Below are positions 36,359 through 45,140 of a stretch of DNA of 64,000 bases, one piece after another. The position numbers were made by a program, and so were the translations under genes. The DNA comes from Cupriavidus sp. (lineage in GTDB: Bacteria > Pseudomonadota > Gammaproteobacteria > Burkholderiales > Burkholderiaceae): assembly GCA_031181345.1 (NCBI GenBank), contig JAPSLC010000007.1, forward strand, positions 62,001 to 126,000, read 5' to 3'. The notes beneath the pieces were generated by a model, which was given only the letters and a program-made list of their open reading frames with translations, ran no database searches and was not told where the DNA came from. Each line of letters begins with the position of its first letter. The first letter of the stretch is position 1.

Positions 36359-36955
36359 ATGAATATCTGGCTATTCCTCGTTCCCTTTGCCATTGCCGCC
36401 GCATTGCCGGGGCCCGCGCAAGGCGCCATGTTTGCCAGGGTCGTCAGCATGGGCACCGCGTCTGCCTGGTCATTTATCGTGGGCATGGTGGCGGGCAATG
36501 CCGTCTGGCTGCTGGCGGCCGTCTTCGGGCTTTCGGCGCTCGCGGTCCGCTTTGCCGCCGTGTTCGTGGTGGTCAAATGGCTTGGCGTGCTGTTCCTGCT
36601 CTATATGGCATGGCGGCTGTGGAAGTCCGATGGCCACCGGACGGCGCAGCAGCCCACGCGTTCCGGCAGCGGTTTTCTGGCGGGCGCCTTCCTGACGCTT
36701 GGCAATCCCAAGGCCATGGTGTTTTTTGGCGCGGTATTGCCGCAGGCATTCGATATGACCGCGTTGACGGCGGGGCAGATCGCGCTGATCGTGACCCTTG
36801 GCGTGGCCGTCGATTTCCTCGTGCAATTGTTCTACCTGATGCTGGCGAGGCAGACCCGGACCTTCATTTCCTCCCCGAAACGCGTACGGATCGTCGATCG
36901 CACCGCGGCAGCGATGATGGCCGGCTGCGCCGGCGCGATTGCGGCGAAAACCTAG
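36359..36955 (+). CDS. LysE/RhtB family amino-acid exporter
   Basis: A 198-residue membrane protein with about five or six spans. It begins MNIWLFLVPFAIAAALPGPAQ, where PGP is the family hallmark, and contains FLAGAFLTLGNPKAMVFFGAVLPQ. LysE proteins export amino acids or similar metabolites. The ATG at 36359 fits the family start; a GTG at 36344 is possible. The gene is alone. Confidence 0.85.
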   Translation: MNIWLFLVPFAIAAALPGPAQGAMFARVVSMGTASAWSFIVGMVAGNAVWLLAAVFGLSALAVRFAAVFVVVKWLGVLFLLYMAWRLWKSDGHRTAQQPTRSGSGFLAGAFLTLGNPKAMVFFGAVLPQAFDMTALTAGQIALIVTLGVAVDFLVQLFYLMLARQTRTFISSPKRVRIVDRTAAAMMAGCAGAIAAKT

Positions 36956-37116
36956 GGGATTCCAGTCCCGCGTTTTCGCCGTCCGAGCAAAAATACAACG
37001 GACACAGAGATTTAAAAAGATTTCATATCGGCAAGCCCGTTGTTGTTGTATTTGTTATGGCCAAAACGGGCTGCATAAATACAAGGTCGGCGCGAGCCAG
37101 CGCCAATGCCGATACG

Positions 37117-37545
37117 ATGAAATTCTCTGTCTTTCTGCTCGGAGCCGGAACCATCGCCGTGATGCTGATGGGCGCGGCACAGGTCAAGGGCACGCTGACG
37201 AACGCGCCGATTGCCGCGCTGGCGCCGGGTTTTCACGCCGATGGCGATCATTTTGGCGGCAGGCCCTGCGCCGAGCCGTGCGCCGAGTTGTTCCAGGGCT
37301 ATGCATGGGCGCTGATGCACGACGTGCGTCATGCCCGCTCCTGTGAAGCGGTACAGCCGGACTTTCGGGCCGGCTGCATGCAGTACGTCGATGATCTGAA
37401 TATGCGGCGCAGCGCCCGGGCTGTTGCGCAGCGCCAATCCGGCCCATCCGAAGTCCCGACGACGGGCGGGTCCGCGAAACCGATCGGACCCACGCCGACG
37501 CTGGTGCTGCCGGTGTCTACATCCGGTACCGCAACGTCGCCATGA
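37117..37545 (+). CDS. Hypothetical secreted or membrane-anchored protein
   Basis: The 142-residue protein starts MKFSVFLLGAGTIAVMLMGAAQV, a signal peptide or N-terminal anchor, and then carries four cysteines (PCAEPC, RSCEAV, GCMQ) that could form two disulfides in the periplasm. The C-terminal 40 residues are low-complexity (Pro, Thr, Ser, Gly). I do not recognise a family. An ATG at 37057 would add 20 residues. The last 29 bases overlap the convergent siderophore receptor gene. Confidence 0.5.
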   Translation: MKFSVFLLGAGTIAVMLMGAAQVKGTLTNAPIAALAPGFHADGDHFGGRPCAEPCAELFQGYAWALMHDVRHARSCEAVQPDFRAGCMQYVDDLNMRRSARAVAQRQSGPSEVPTTGGSAKPIGPTPTLVLPVSTSGTATSP

Positions 37546-39610
37546 CGCTGCGCGGCGCGCCCGGCAGGTTCAGGTTCGGGCTCGAGCCGTGGCCCGAGAC
37601 GATATAGCCCTTGTCGAACAGGTTGTACAGGTTCAGCTGCAGCTCCATGGGTCCGCGCCGATACCACGCCATCATGTCGGCGGTGACATAGCCGGGCAGC
37701 GTCACCGTGTTCTGCGGATCGGCCATGCGCGCGCCGATCAGGTTCAGGCCGCCGCCGATGCCGAAGCCGTGGCCCAGTTCCTTGGTGACCCAGACATTGC
37801 CGCTATGGCGGGGCGTCAGCGTGGCCCGCTTGCCTTCGAGCGCGGTGCTCGAGCGGGTGACGCGCGCATCGAGGAAGGCGTAGCCAGCCAGCACCTTCAG
37901 GCCATGACCCAGATCGCCGGCGACGGTCAGCTCGGCGCCGTCGGTGCGCTGTTCGCCGATCGGCATCAGCGCGGTGCCGGTCGCGTTCGCGACCTTGATA
38001 TTGGTGCGTTCGAGCCGGAACACCGACACCGTGGTGCTGAGGCGGCCATCGAGGAAATCGTATTTCGCGCCGATCTCGGTATTGCTGGTTTTTTCCGGGG
38101 CCAGTTCGGCGTTATTGGCGGCCAGCGAGAATGCTTCGCCCGACGGCTGGAACGAACGGCTCCATGACAGGTAGTACGACTGCGTCTTCGAGGGCTGCCA
38201 CACCAGGCCGGCGCGCGGGCTCCACGCGTTATCGGTACGCGACAGGCCGCGCTGGTTCGGGCGGCGGTCGACGGTCTCCTGCTCGAAGCGGTCGTAGCGC
38301 ACGCCGACCAGCGCCTTCCACTGTTCGCTCAGCGTGATCATGTCCTGGGTGTAGAGGCCCAGGGTCTTGAAGGTGCCGCGGTTGGTGGTGCCCGGCGTAC
38401 CGCCGAGCAGCCGCGGCAGCGTCGGCAGCACCGGATGGAACAGGTCGACGGTGGCGACGTTGTTGCGCGAATAGTTGACCAGATCCTTGTTTTGCTGGCC
38501 GACCTCGACGCCGTACAGCAACTCGTGCTTCATGCCGAACAGCGTGGCCTTCTGCGTCAGGTCGGTCTGGTTGAACCAGCCATGCTCCTCGCGATAGACG
38601 TTGGAGCGGTTCAGCGACACCGTGCGCTGCGCCGCGTTGACGGCGCCCGGCAGCGTGTTGTTGCGGTCCAGCGAGTAGTGGTAATAGCGCGTCGCGTTGC
38701 GGATCGACCATTGGTCGTTGAAGCGATGCGTCAGCGTGGCGGTGCCCGAGTACACGCGCGACTGGCTGTAGTCGGCGTCGCGCGCATTGGCCGCGCCGTA
38801 GTAGGTGGACGCCGGCACCTCGACCGGGCGGCCGTTGATGGCCGGAATGCCGAAGTCGGTCACGCGGCGATCTTCCAGGTAGTCGGCCTGCAGCAGCAGC
38901 CTGGTGTCCGGCGCCAGCTTCAGGTCCAGCGACGGGGCGATCGCGGTGCGGTCCAGAAACTGCTGCGAGCGGTAGCTGTCGGCGCGCTGCACGGCGCCGG
39001 TGATGCGGAACGCCGCCGCGCCGTCGCCGAACACCCGGCCGACGTCGACCTCGCCGCGCCGGTCGGCCCATGAGCCGTAGCTCAGGCTCAGGTCGGTGAT
39101 GTCCAGACCGGGCTTCTTCGTGACCCGGTTGATCAGTCCGCCCGACGACCCGCGGCCATACAGCACGGCGGCCGGTCCCTTGATCACCTCGATCCGCTCG
39201 ACGTTCGACAGGTCGCGGAAATACAGCGCGTCATCCCGGATGCCGTCGACGAACTGGTCGGCGATCGCGGTGAAGCCGCGGATCGTCACCTGATCGCGCT
39301 GTCCGTCCCCATGCGAGAAGCCCACCCCCGGCACGTTCTTCAGCGTGTCCTGGATCGAGGTCGCGTGCTGATCGCGCATGACCTCGGCGGTCACCACGTT
39401 GACCGTCTGCGGGACGTCGCGCAGCGGGACATCCATCTTGGTGGCGGTGACCGTATCGGGCGGGTTGTAGCCCTCGCCCAGATCCCGGCTGGCGCTGGCC
39501 TTGACCTTGACTTCGGGCAGGGTTTCGGTGGCCTGAGCACGGGCGGCGGCAGGGGAAAGAACGGACGCCGCCAGCAGGGCGGCAGTGATCGGGTGATGCT
39601 TGGCTCGCAT
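37517..39610 (-). CDS. TonB-dependent siderophore receptor (catecholate type)
   Basis: A 697-residue outer-membrane receptor. After a signal peptide ending AARAQA comes the plug with VPQTVNVVTAEVMRDQHATSIQDTLKNVPGV and VIKGPAAVLYGRGSSGGLINRVTKKP, typical of Fiu- and FhuE-like ferric siderophore receptors, and the C-terminal LYNLFDKGYIVSGHG and a terminal aromatic-poor strand ending ATLRYRM. It imports ferric siderophore with TonB energy. A Fur-box-like site 32-50 bases upstream of the start predicts iron repression. No periplasmic or ABC partner lies nearby. Confidence 0.92.
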   Translation of the reverse strand: MRAKHHPITAALLAASVLSPAAARAQATETLPEVKVKASASRDLGEGYNPPDTVTATKMDVPLRDVPQTVNVVTAEVMRDQHATSIQDTLKNVPGVGFSHGDGQRDQVTIRGFTAIADQFVDGIRDDALYFRDLSNVERIEVIKGPAAVLYGRGSSGGLINRVTKKPGLDITDLSLSYGSWADRRGEVDVGRVFGDGAAAFRITGAVQRADSYRSQQFLDRTAIAPSLDLKLAPDTRLLLQADYLEDRRVTDFGIPAINGRPVEVPASTYYGAANARDADYSQSRVYSGTATLTHRFNDQWSIRNATRYYHYSLDRNNTLPGAVNAAQRTVSLNRSNVYREEHGWFNQTDLTQKATLFGMKHELLYGVEVGQQNKDLVNYSRNNVATVDLFHPVLPTLPRLLGGTPGTTNRGTFKTLGLYTQDMITLSEQWKALVGVRYDRFEQETVDRRPNQRGLSRTDNAWSPRAGLVWQPSKTQSYYLSWSRSFQPSGEAFSLAANNAELAPEKTSNTEIGAKYDFLDGRLSTTVSVFRLERTNIKVANATGTALMPIGEQRTDGAELTVAGDLGHGLKVLAGYAFLDARVTRSSTALEGKRATLTPRHSGNVWVTKELGHGFGIGGGLNLIGARMADPQNTVTLPGYVTADMMAWYRRGPMELQLNLYNLFDKGYIVSGHGSSPNLNLPGAPRSVMATLRYRM

Positions 39611-39641
39611 GTTGTAATGATCTGTAATATTTTTTAGGAAT

Positions 39642-39660
39642 GCGAATTATTATCATTACA
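39642..39660 (-). promoter_or_regulatory. Fur box of the siderophore receptor gene
   Basis: Read leftward, TGTAATGATAATAATTCGC matches the classical 19-base Fur consensus at 14 positions. It lies 32-50 bases upstream of the start codon. Confidence 0.7.
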
Positions 39661-39862
39661 AGATATGCGGTCAACTGCCTAATCACCCGTTCGTGGGGTG
39701 CGGCCAACGCTGCGTTTGGGGCCAAGTTACTCTTTCTTAACACGCCGGTGGCGGTGGAGGCCTAGGGCCGCCAGGCGAAGCGACGAAGAATTCACGGCGA
39801 GCAGCGTCCGGTAACGTGCCGCCGGCGTATGCTTGCACGGTAGTCAGCCGTTTCCCTTACCA

Positions 39863-40570
39863 ATGCCCTCGCTTCGCTCGCGCCGCCCATCGTCCAAATC
39901 CCCCGATCCAAGCCGTGCCTCGCCGTTCCGCCATTTCCGCCGATTCCTTCCCGATCCCGAACGGCTGCAACAGCACCGGTGGCTGCGCTGGATGGGACCG
40001 ATCCTGCAGCACCCCCGCCTCTGGCATGTCAGCCGCCGCGGCATAGCGCTTGGCGTCGCGCTGGGCATGTTCTTCGGCCTGCTGCTTCCGATCGCGCAGA
40101 TACCGATGAGCGCGGCCGTGGCGGTGGCCTTGCGCGCCAACGTGCCGGCCGCGGTGGCCAGCACCTTCGTCAGCAATCCGCTGACCTTCGGCCCGATCTA
40201 TTACGCCGCGTGGCGGCTTGGCAGCGCGGTGCTGGGAGAAGGCGGCCCGCCACCAGCGCCGGAAGCGCTGGCGGCTGTCGCTCAACCGGGGGCAACCGTG
40301 AATCTCGTGCCGGGTGGCGCCGGCCCCGCCGCGCAGCCCGCCGACGTGGAAAAGGAAAGCTGGTGGTCGGAAACCCGCCGCCGCTTGCTGGGCGTCGGCA
40401 AACCGCTGGTGCTCGGCCTGGCCCTGATGGCCAGCGTGACCAGCGTGGTGTTCTATTTCGGCGTGTCGTGGATGTGGACGTTGCGAACGCGCCTGACTCG
40501 GCGCCGCCGGGTCAGGGCGGCGCGCACGGAAGACAAGCTCGACGGCCGCGGGCCTGGCGCGAAGCCTTGA
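39863..40570 (+). CDS. DUF2062 membrane protein
   Basis: The 235-residue protein has the DUF2062 outline: RWLRWMGPILQHPRLWHVSRRGIALGVALGMFFGLLLPIAQIPMSAAVAVALRANVPAAVASTFVSNPLTFGPIYYAAWRLG, with two or three membrane helices, then a variable Pro/Ala-rich linker and a final membrane span (LVLGLALMASVTSVVFYFG). The function of the family is unknown. The start at 39863 gives the usual short basic N-terminus. Confidence 0.85.
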   Translation: MPSLRSRRPSSKSPDPSRASPFRHFRRFLPDPERLQQHRWLRWMGPILQHPRLWHVSRRGIALGVALGMFFGLLLPIAQIPMSAAVAVALRANVPAAVASTFVSNPLTFGPIYYAAWRLGSAVLGEGGPPPAPEALAAVAQPGATVNLVPGGAGPAAQPADVEKESWWSETRRRLLGVGKPLVLGLALMASVTSVVFYFGVSWMWTLRTRLTRRRRVRAARTEDKLDGRGPGAKP

Positions 40571-40629
40571 TGTCCGTGCGTCGATTCGCCGGTGGGCGGA
40601 TACGGTCGCGAGAGTGGAGCGGACCGCCC

Positions 40630-41454
40630 TCAATACCCGCTGGTGGATGCGGGGCTCGCGCCCGTGGGGCCTGGCGCGCGGAAGCGGGCCGCGGTCCCGT
40701 CCAGACCGTCGCGCAGCAGCACCGTATCGAGTGCCACGGCGACGAACTGCGCGCCCAGTTGGAGGCATTGGCGCGCGCGAGCCTCGTCGGTCATCAGAAT
40801 GCCGGGGGCCTTGCCACAGGCGCGAATGCGGCGGATGGCGTCGTCGATCGCCTGGTTGACCACGGGATGGCGTGCCTGGCCAGGGTAGCCAAGGCTGGCG
40901 GATAGATCCGCCGGGCCAATGAAGATGCCGTCGATGCCGTCGATCGCGGCGATCGCCTCGATCTGCGCAAGTGCCTCGGCGGTTTCCACCTGCACCAGCA
41001 GGCACAGTTGCTCCGCCGCGCGGACGGCATAGTCGGTAGTGCGACCGAAGTTGGAGGCGCGAGTGGAGCCCCCCATGCCGCGGATGCCCTCGGGCGCATA
41101 GCGGATCGCCCGTACCGCCGCTTCCGCCTCCTGTGCGTTCTGCACGAAGGGCAGCAGCAGCGTCTGCGCGCCGATGTCGAGATAGCGCTTGATCAGCACC
41201 GGGTCGTTCCATGCGGGGCGCACGACCGCATGGGTCGGCACCGAGCCCGGCGCGGGCTGCGCCGCGGCGACCGCCTGCAATTGGCTCAGCATCAGCGGCA
41301 CGTGGGTGGGTGTGTGCTCGGTGTCCAGCAGCACCCAGTCGTAACCGGCGCCGCCGATCAGCTCGGAAACGAAGGGCGACGGGATGGTGGACCAGACGCC
41401 GATCTGGGACTGGCCGGCGCGCAGCGCCTTCTTGAAGTGATTGATGGGCAGCAT
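40630..41454 (-). CDS. HpcH/HpaI-family class II aldolase
   Basis: The 274-residue TIM-barrel protein starts MLPINHFKKALRAGQSQIGVW and has DWVLLDTEHTPTH (catalytic His/Asp region), LIKRYLDIGAQTLLLPFVQNAQEA, LVQVETAEALAQIEAIAAIDGIDGIFIGPADLSASLG with the metal-ligand Glu and Asp. Members split 4-hydroxy-2-oxo acids to pyruvate plus an aldehyde. It faces the ferredoxin/permease operon from beyond a terminator, so its link to that pathway is only possible. No adjacent gene shows its substrate. Confidence 0.9.
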   Translation of the reverse strand: MLPINHFKKALRAGQSQIGVWSTIPSPFVSELIGGAGYDWVLLDTEHTPTHVPLMLSQLQAVAAAQPAPGSVPTHAVVRPAWNDPVLIKRYLDIGAQTLLLPFVQNAQEAEAAVRAIRYAPEGIRGMGGSTRASNFGRTTDYAVRAAEQLCLLVQVETAEALAQIEAIAAIDGIDGIFIGPADLSASLGYPGQARHPVVNQAIDDAIRRIRACGKAPGILMTDEARARQCLQLGAQFVAVALDTVLLRDGLDGTAARFRAPGPTGASPASTSGY

Positions 41455-41642
41455 GCTGTCTCCCGGGATGATTTCGCAATCATTCCATGGGTGGCGTGCG
41501 AATACCCATTCGTACCTCCACCAAGGAGGCCCGGCGTCGCAAAATATGTTGCTTTAGGCACAGAACCCCCCCGGGAGCCCGCTGTGACCTTCCGGCGCTC
41601 GCTTTAGATGTTGCTTACCTGCATACGCATTTCTACCTAATG

Positions 41643-41671
41643 TTGCAATGCGTCAATCGTTCGCCTACAAT
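41643..41671 (+). promoter_or_regulatory. Sigma-70 promoter of the 61-residue protein gene
   Basis: TTGCAA (41643-41648), 17-base spacer, TACAAT (41666-41671). The leader that follows holds AACCC-CATAA-GGGTT (41680-41694), a small stem, and a strong AAAGGAAGGA ribosome site. Confidence 0.6.
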
Positions 41672-41714
41672 TCGGGAAAACCCCATAAGGGTTATCCCTG
41701 AAAGGAAGGACGCC

Positions 41715-41900
41715 ATGAACACCCAATCCGATATCAAGCTCACCGACCAACTCGAACGCGACCTGATCGAGCGCGAACTCGACGCTCCGCGCCTGGGTTT
41801 TGCCTACGACATCAAGCGCGCGATCGCCGCCGTGCAAGGCGTGCTGGCTCGCCTGCAGTCGGACGCCCGCAAGGCCAAGATCGTCTTCGCGAACGGCTAA
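41715..41900 (+). CDS. Small conserved-looking protein, 61 residues
   Basis: This protein starts MNTQSDIKLTDQLERDLIERELDAPRLGF and continues with an amphipathic helix (YDIKRAIAAVQGVLARLQSD). It is highly charged and likely a soluble helical protein. An AAAGGAAGGA ribosome site six bases upstream, its own sigma-70-like promoter and a strong terminator behind it show it is a genuine gene. I do not recognise a named family. Confidence 0.7.
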   Translation: MNTQSDIKLTDQLERDLIERELDAPRLGFAYDIKRAIAAVQGVLARLQSDARKAKIVFANG

Positions 41901-41995
41901 GCAGCCGGCTTGACCCGCACCGCGACAGTCCCCCGCTGTCGCGCTGGGGTTGGCCCGCGGTTAGCCCGCGGTCAGCCACTACGGTCAGCCAATGG

Positions 41996-42056
41996 AAAAC
42001 CGGCCCGGTATCGGCCTCGCAGCAACGCGCTGTGGGACCGATACCGGGCCGGTTTT
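41996..42056. terminator. Strong bidirectional rho-independent terminator
   Basis: A perfect 19-base stem (AAAACCGGCCCGGTATCGG, 41996-42014, with its complement at 42038-42056) has A-runs and T-runs on both sides. It ends the small gene from the left and the ferredoxin operon from the right. Confidence 0.9.
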
Positions 42057-42069
42057 TTGTGTCCGGCGC

Positions 42070-42465
42070 TCAGCGTGCGTTGCTTTCCGGCTCGTTCGTA
42101 TCGCCGGCGGGGGCAGCGGAAGGGGCAGGGGCCGCCCCCGGACCCGGATTCGAGGCAGGGCGGCCCGCCGCCGCCACCTGCCGCGGCTGCCACGACACGC
42201 TGATGTCGCCGTTGACGAAGGTCTGGCAAGCCAGCCGGTGACCGCTCGCCAGTTCCTGCTCGGTCAGCAGCTTCTTCTCCTTGGCCTTGACCTCGTCGGT
42301 GTGTTCGAGGCCGCTGTCGATGTGGCACTTGCAGGTTCCGCAAAGGCCGCCGCCGCATTTGAACGGGATGCCGCCCTGTTCGCGCAGCGAGACGCGCAGC
42401 AGGTTGCTGTTGGGCGGGGCGGTGGCGGTCTTGCCGTTGTTGCTGACGAAGGTGATCTGGATCAT
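42070..42465 (-). CDS. 2Fe-2S ferredoxin (second of the cluster)
   Basis: The 131-residue protein has a plant-type 2Fe-2S domain: C37, C42 and C45 in FKCGGGLCGTC and C80 in HRLAC. It continues with a low-complexity Pro/Ala/Gly tail (residues 100-131) not found in most ferredoxins. It can carry electrons from a flavoreductase to an oxygenase. It is the last gene of the leftward unit (permease, ferredoxin, orphan protein, this one), ending at the strong terminator 14 bases later. Confidence 0.88.
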   Translation of the reverse strand: MIQITFVSNNGKTATAPPNSNLLRVSLREQGGIPFKCGGGLCGTCKCHIDSGLEHTDEVKAKEKKLLTEQELASGHRLACQTFVNGDISVSWQPRQVAAAGRPASNPGPGAAPAPSAAPAGDTNEPESNAR

Positions 42466-42514
42466 GGCGGTGCGCTGCGATGGAGCGGGTTCGGGATTTG
42501 CAGAATGTCGAATG

Positions 42515-42808
42515 TCAGATGGCGACCAGTGCCAGTTCCATGCTGCCGAACGAGGCGAGCCGGCGCAGTTCCTCGCGCGCCGCTTCGACGGTGGCGTACT
42601 TGTCGAGGAACTTAGTCGGGACATGGTTGACGATGCCGGGCGGCGTTTCCTCGACCACGCGTACCTTGGTCTCGTGGTCGAGCTGCGCGATGACGAAGCG
42701 CACGGTGGGTTTGCCGTAGAAGCGGTACTCGTAGCGCTCCACCGGCGTGATGCCGTCGACGGGTTCGGTGCGGAACTGGCCGGGGCGGCTGGTCAGGATG
42801 ACGTACAT
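42515..42808 (-). CDS. Orphan 97-residue protein between two ferredoxin genes
   Basis: MYVILTSRPGQFRTEPVDG begins this small soluble protein; its middle (ETKVRVVEETPPGIVNHVPTKFLDKYATVEAAREELRRL) has beta strands, then a charged helix. There are no cysteines, so it does not bind a cluster itself. The position (11 bases after one ferredoxin gene and 49 before the next) suggests an accessory or scaffolding part of the redox chain. I cannot name a family. Confidence 0.7.
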   Translation of the reverse strand: MYVILTSRPGQFRTEPVDGITPVERYEYRFYGKPTVRFVIAQLDHETKVRVVEETPPGIVNHVPTKFLDKYATVEAAREELRRLASFGSMELALVAI

Positions 42809-42819
42809 GGCGAGCCGGC

Positions 42820-43182
42820 TCACGTGGAGCAAGTCTTGGCGCCGGCCGGCACGCGGCCCGCGGCACCGGCGGCTTCCTCGGCCGGCGACAGTTCGTCCTG
42901 CGCCAGTTCGATGTCGTGCTCGATCCAGAGCTGGCAGATCAGCCGGTATCCCTGATCGAGCCGCTCCCCCAGCTGCTTTTTCTCTTTCCAGTTCGGCGGC
43001 GGCAGGTGTTCCGCGCCCGCCAGCACGCGGCAGGCGCATTTGGAGCACTTGCCCATGCCGCACTCGTAGCGCAGGTTCGGGTAGGGAAACTGCCGGATCC
43101 CGGCACGCACGACCAGATTGGTGCGGGGCGCGACCTCGTCGCTGTGGACCTGGCCGTGCCGGTGAAGAAGAACCTTGGGCAT
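42820..43182 (-). CDS. 2Fe-2S ferredoxin (first of the cluster)
   Basis: The 120-residue protein binds a 2Fe-2S cluster through C41, C46 and C49 (YECGMGKCSKC) and C83 (YRLIC); C51 is extra. It resembles oxygenase-type ferredoxins and has a GAG-rich C-terminal tail. It is transcribed from the same unit as the permease upstream. Two different ferredoxins in one operon without a neighbouring oxygenase suggest they serve the divergent diiron oxidase unit. Confidence 0.88.
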   Translation of the reverse strand: MPKVLLHRHGQVHSDEVAPRTNLVVRAGIRQFPYPNLRYECGMGKCSKCACRVLAGAEHLPPPNWKEKKQLGERLDQGYRLICQLWIEHDIELAQDELSPAEEAAGAAGRVPAGAKTCST

Positions 43183-43243
43183 GATGTTGTCCTGCTTGTT
43201 GCTGTCTACGTGTCTATCGATGGCGCGGGGAAGGGGCCGATGG

Positions 43244-44794
43244 TCATGACCACAGCAGCATCGCCGCCACGGTCGAGCAGGCCAGCCCGATCACCACCGG
43301 GATCAGCAGCGCCCGCACCGCGTCGAGCACCGGCACCCGGGCGAAGCCGGCCACCGCGATCAGCGAGGACCAGGCGATCAGCGTGCCGCCACCGGTCCAG
43401 ACCGCGCCCATCTGGCCGACCGCTGCCAGCGTGGCCGGATCGAAGCCCACCACCGGGCCCAGCGCACCCGCCAGCGTGCCGGTCAGCGGCAGGCCCGCAA
43501 AGCCCGAGCCGTCGATGCCGGTGATCATGCCGACCAGCAGCACGCCGAACGCGACCAGCATGTGGTTGTCGGGAATCAGGTGCTGATACGACTGGATCAG
43601 CTCGAACAGCAGGCTGGGCGCCTTGCCGGGCGGCAGGCCGAGGATCTGCGCGGCCGTTTCGCCGGCACCGACGAAGAAGAAGCCCGCGATCGGCAGCACC
43701 GACCCCATGGCCTTGAAGGCGAATACGAAGCCGTCGGTGATGTGCTCGGGGCAGACGTCCAGCATCTTGCGCGGGCCTTCGGCGGCGAGCGTCGCCAGCA
43801 TCATCAGCACGGCGGCCACCCCGCCGACCAGGGCCGCGGCTTCGCCGCCCTTCAGGTCCTGCACGCCGGTGCCCAGTTTCGGCAACACCATCACGGTGAC
43901 CACGGCGAGGAAGGCGACCGGCGTCACGATGGCAAAGCACTTGGACCATTTGATCCGCTTGCGCTCGACCATCGACAAGCTCGCCTCGATATTCGATTCG
44001 GTGGCCAGCGGCTCATCGTGAGCGGTGGCGCGGGCGATCTCCGCCTTGTCGAAGGTGCCGCCGCCGTCGACGCCAATGCCTGCGCCCAGCGCCGAGCCGC
44101 TGGCGCGTTGTTGCCACCGGTCCAGCAGCGTGCCGCTGGCGGGAACGATGTGCTTGCGCATCGACAGGTAGGCCAGGCACAGCGCGATCGCGCCGGTGAT
44201 GATCGAGAGCGTCAGTGCGCGGTCCGCGACCACGGCGGCGCTGACCGCGGCGCCGGCGGCCTTGGCGCTGATGCCTGGGGCGACGCCGATAACATAGTCC
44301 GAGGACAGCGCCATGCCCTGGCCGGCGATTGCGATCGCCATCGCGCCTGCCAGCGGCGGCAACCCGGCCGCGATCGCCGCGGGCAACAGGATCGCGGACA
44401 CCAGCGGCACCGCGGGCGTCGGCCAGAAGAACAGCGAGATCACATAGGTCACGCCGGCGAGGATGAAAAAGGCGCTGTGCCCGTTCTTCATCACCACGCG
44501 AAACGGCTCGACCATGCGGATATCCGAGCGCAGCGTCTTCAGCGCGTTGAGCAGCGCGGTCATGAAGGCGATGACCAGGAAGATATTGAACAGCTCCTTG
44601 GCGGCCACCAGGCTCGCCGAGAAAACGCCTGCCAGCGCGGACACCGGGCTGCTGGTCAGCGCGAACACGACGAGCGCGGTCCCCACGATGGAGGGCACGA
44701 CGACATTGGCGCGCAGGATCATCGTCAGCACGATGACCGCCACCCCCATGAGATATATCCAGTGCGCGGCACCGATCACGACTTCGTGTTGCAT
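43244..44794 (-). CDS. Large inner-membrane permease
   Basis: The 516-residue protein has about 12 membrane spans, for example IGAAHWIYLMGVAVIVLTMILRANVVVPSIVGTALVVFALTSS at the start. Conserved-looking glycine-rich loops (GMALSSDYVIGVAPG, DGSGFAGLPLTG) suggest an ion-transporter or carboxylate-permease fold, but I cannot place it in a family. GGAGC precedes the start by eight bases. It heads the leftward unit with two ferredoxins, and its promoter carries the shared 11-mer, so it probably imports the pathway substrate. Confidence 0.65.
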   Translation of the reverse strand: MQHEVVIGAAHWIYLMGVAVIVLTMILRANVVVPSIVGTALVVFALTSSPVSALAGVFSASLVAAKELFNIFLVIAFMTALLNALKTLRSDIRMVEPFRVVMKNGHSAFFILAGVTYVISLFFWPTPAVPLVSAILLPAAIAAGLPPLAGAMAIAIAGQGMALSSDYVIGVAPGISAKAAGAAVSAAVVADRALTLSIITGAIALCLAYLSMRKHIVPASGTLLDRWQQRASGSALGAGIGVDGGGTFDKAEIARATAHDEPLATESNIEASLSMVERKRIKWSKCFAIVTPVAFLAVVTVMVLPKLGTGVQDLKGGEAAALVGGVAAVLMMLATLAAEGPRKMLDVCPEHITDGFVFAFKAMGSVLPIAGFFFVGAGETAAQILGLPPGKAPSLLFELIQSYQHLIPDNHMLVAFGVLLVGMITGIDGSGFAGLPLTGTLAGALGPVVGFDPATLAAVGQMGAVWTGGGTLIAWSSLIAVAGFARVPVLDAVRALLIPVVIGLACSTVAAMLLWS

Positions 44795-44860
44795 GAAAGC
44801 TCCGTGGGGCGAGAGGTTGGTTCGTGAAGCTCGACCGTCCTTCGGATGGGGGTCTAAACG

Positions 44861-44892
44861 GTATACTATATTCCATATGGCGGCGCCGCCAA
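44861..44892 (-). promoter_or_regulatory. Regulated promoter of the permease/ferredoxin unit
   Basis: Read leftward: -35 TTGGCG (44892-44887), 16-base spacer, -10 TATAGT (44870-44865). The 11-mer ATATAGTATAC (44871-44861) covers the -10. A further GTATAC at 44901-44906 lies upstream of the -35. The 11-mer also lies at the promoters at 47067 and 52558. It is the probable operator of the FCD GntR regulator at 51169. Confidence 0.65.
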
Positions 44893-45140
44893 GCGAAATC
44901 GTATACGGATATACGCTGATACCGAAGTCGGGTCGTGGGCCGGAAAGGCGCACCACAACTGGGAAAGATGGCGGCGTGGAGACTCCTTTACGGTGCGGGG
45001 TGCGTTGGACGGGTTGCGTTCTGCTTGCGTCGATATGTAGACTGTATACTGGCGCGTGTTACTTAGGTATATCGCACCTGTGCTGTCGGCGTGACGCCCG
45101 GCATCGCCGCCGTCCGTCCTTGTCCTACTCCGCCACCGCC

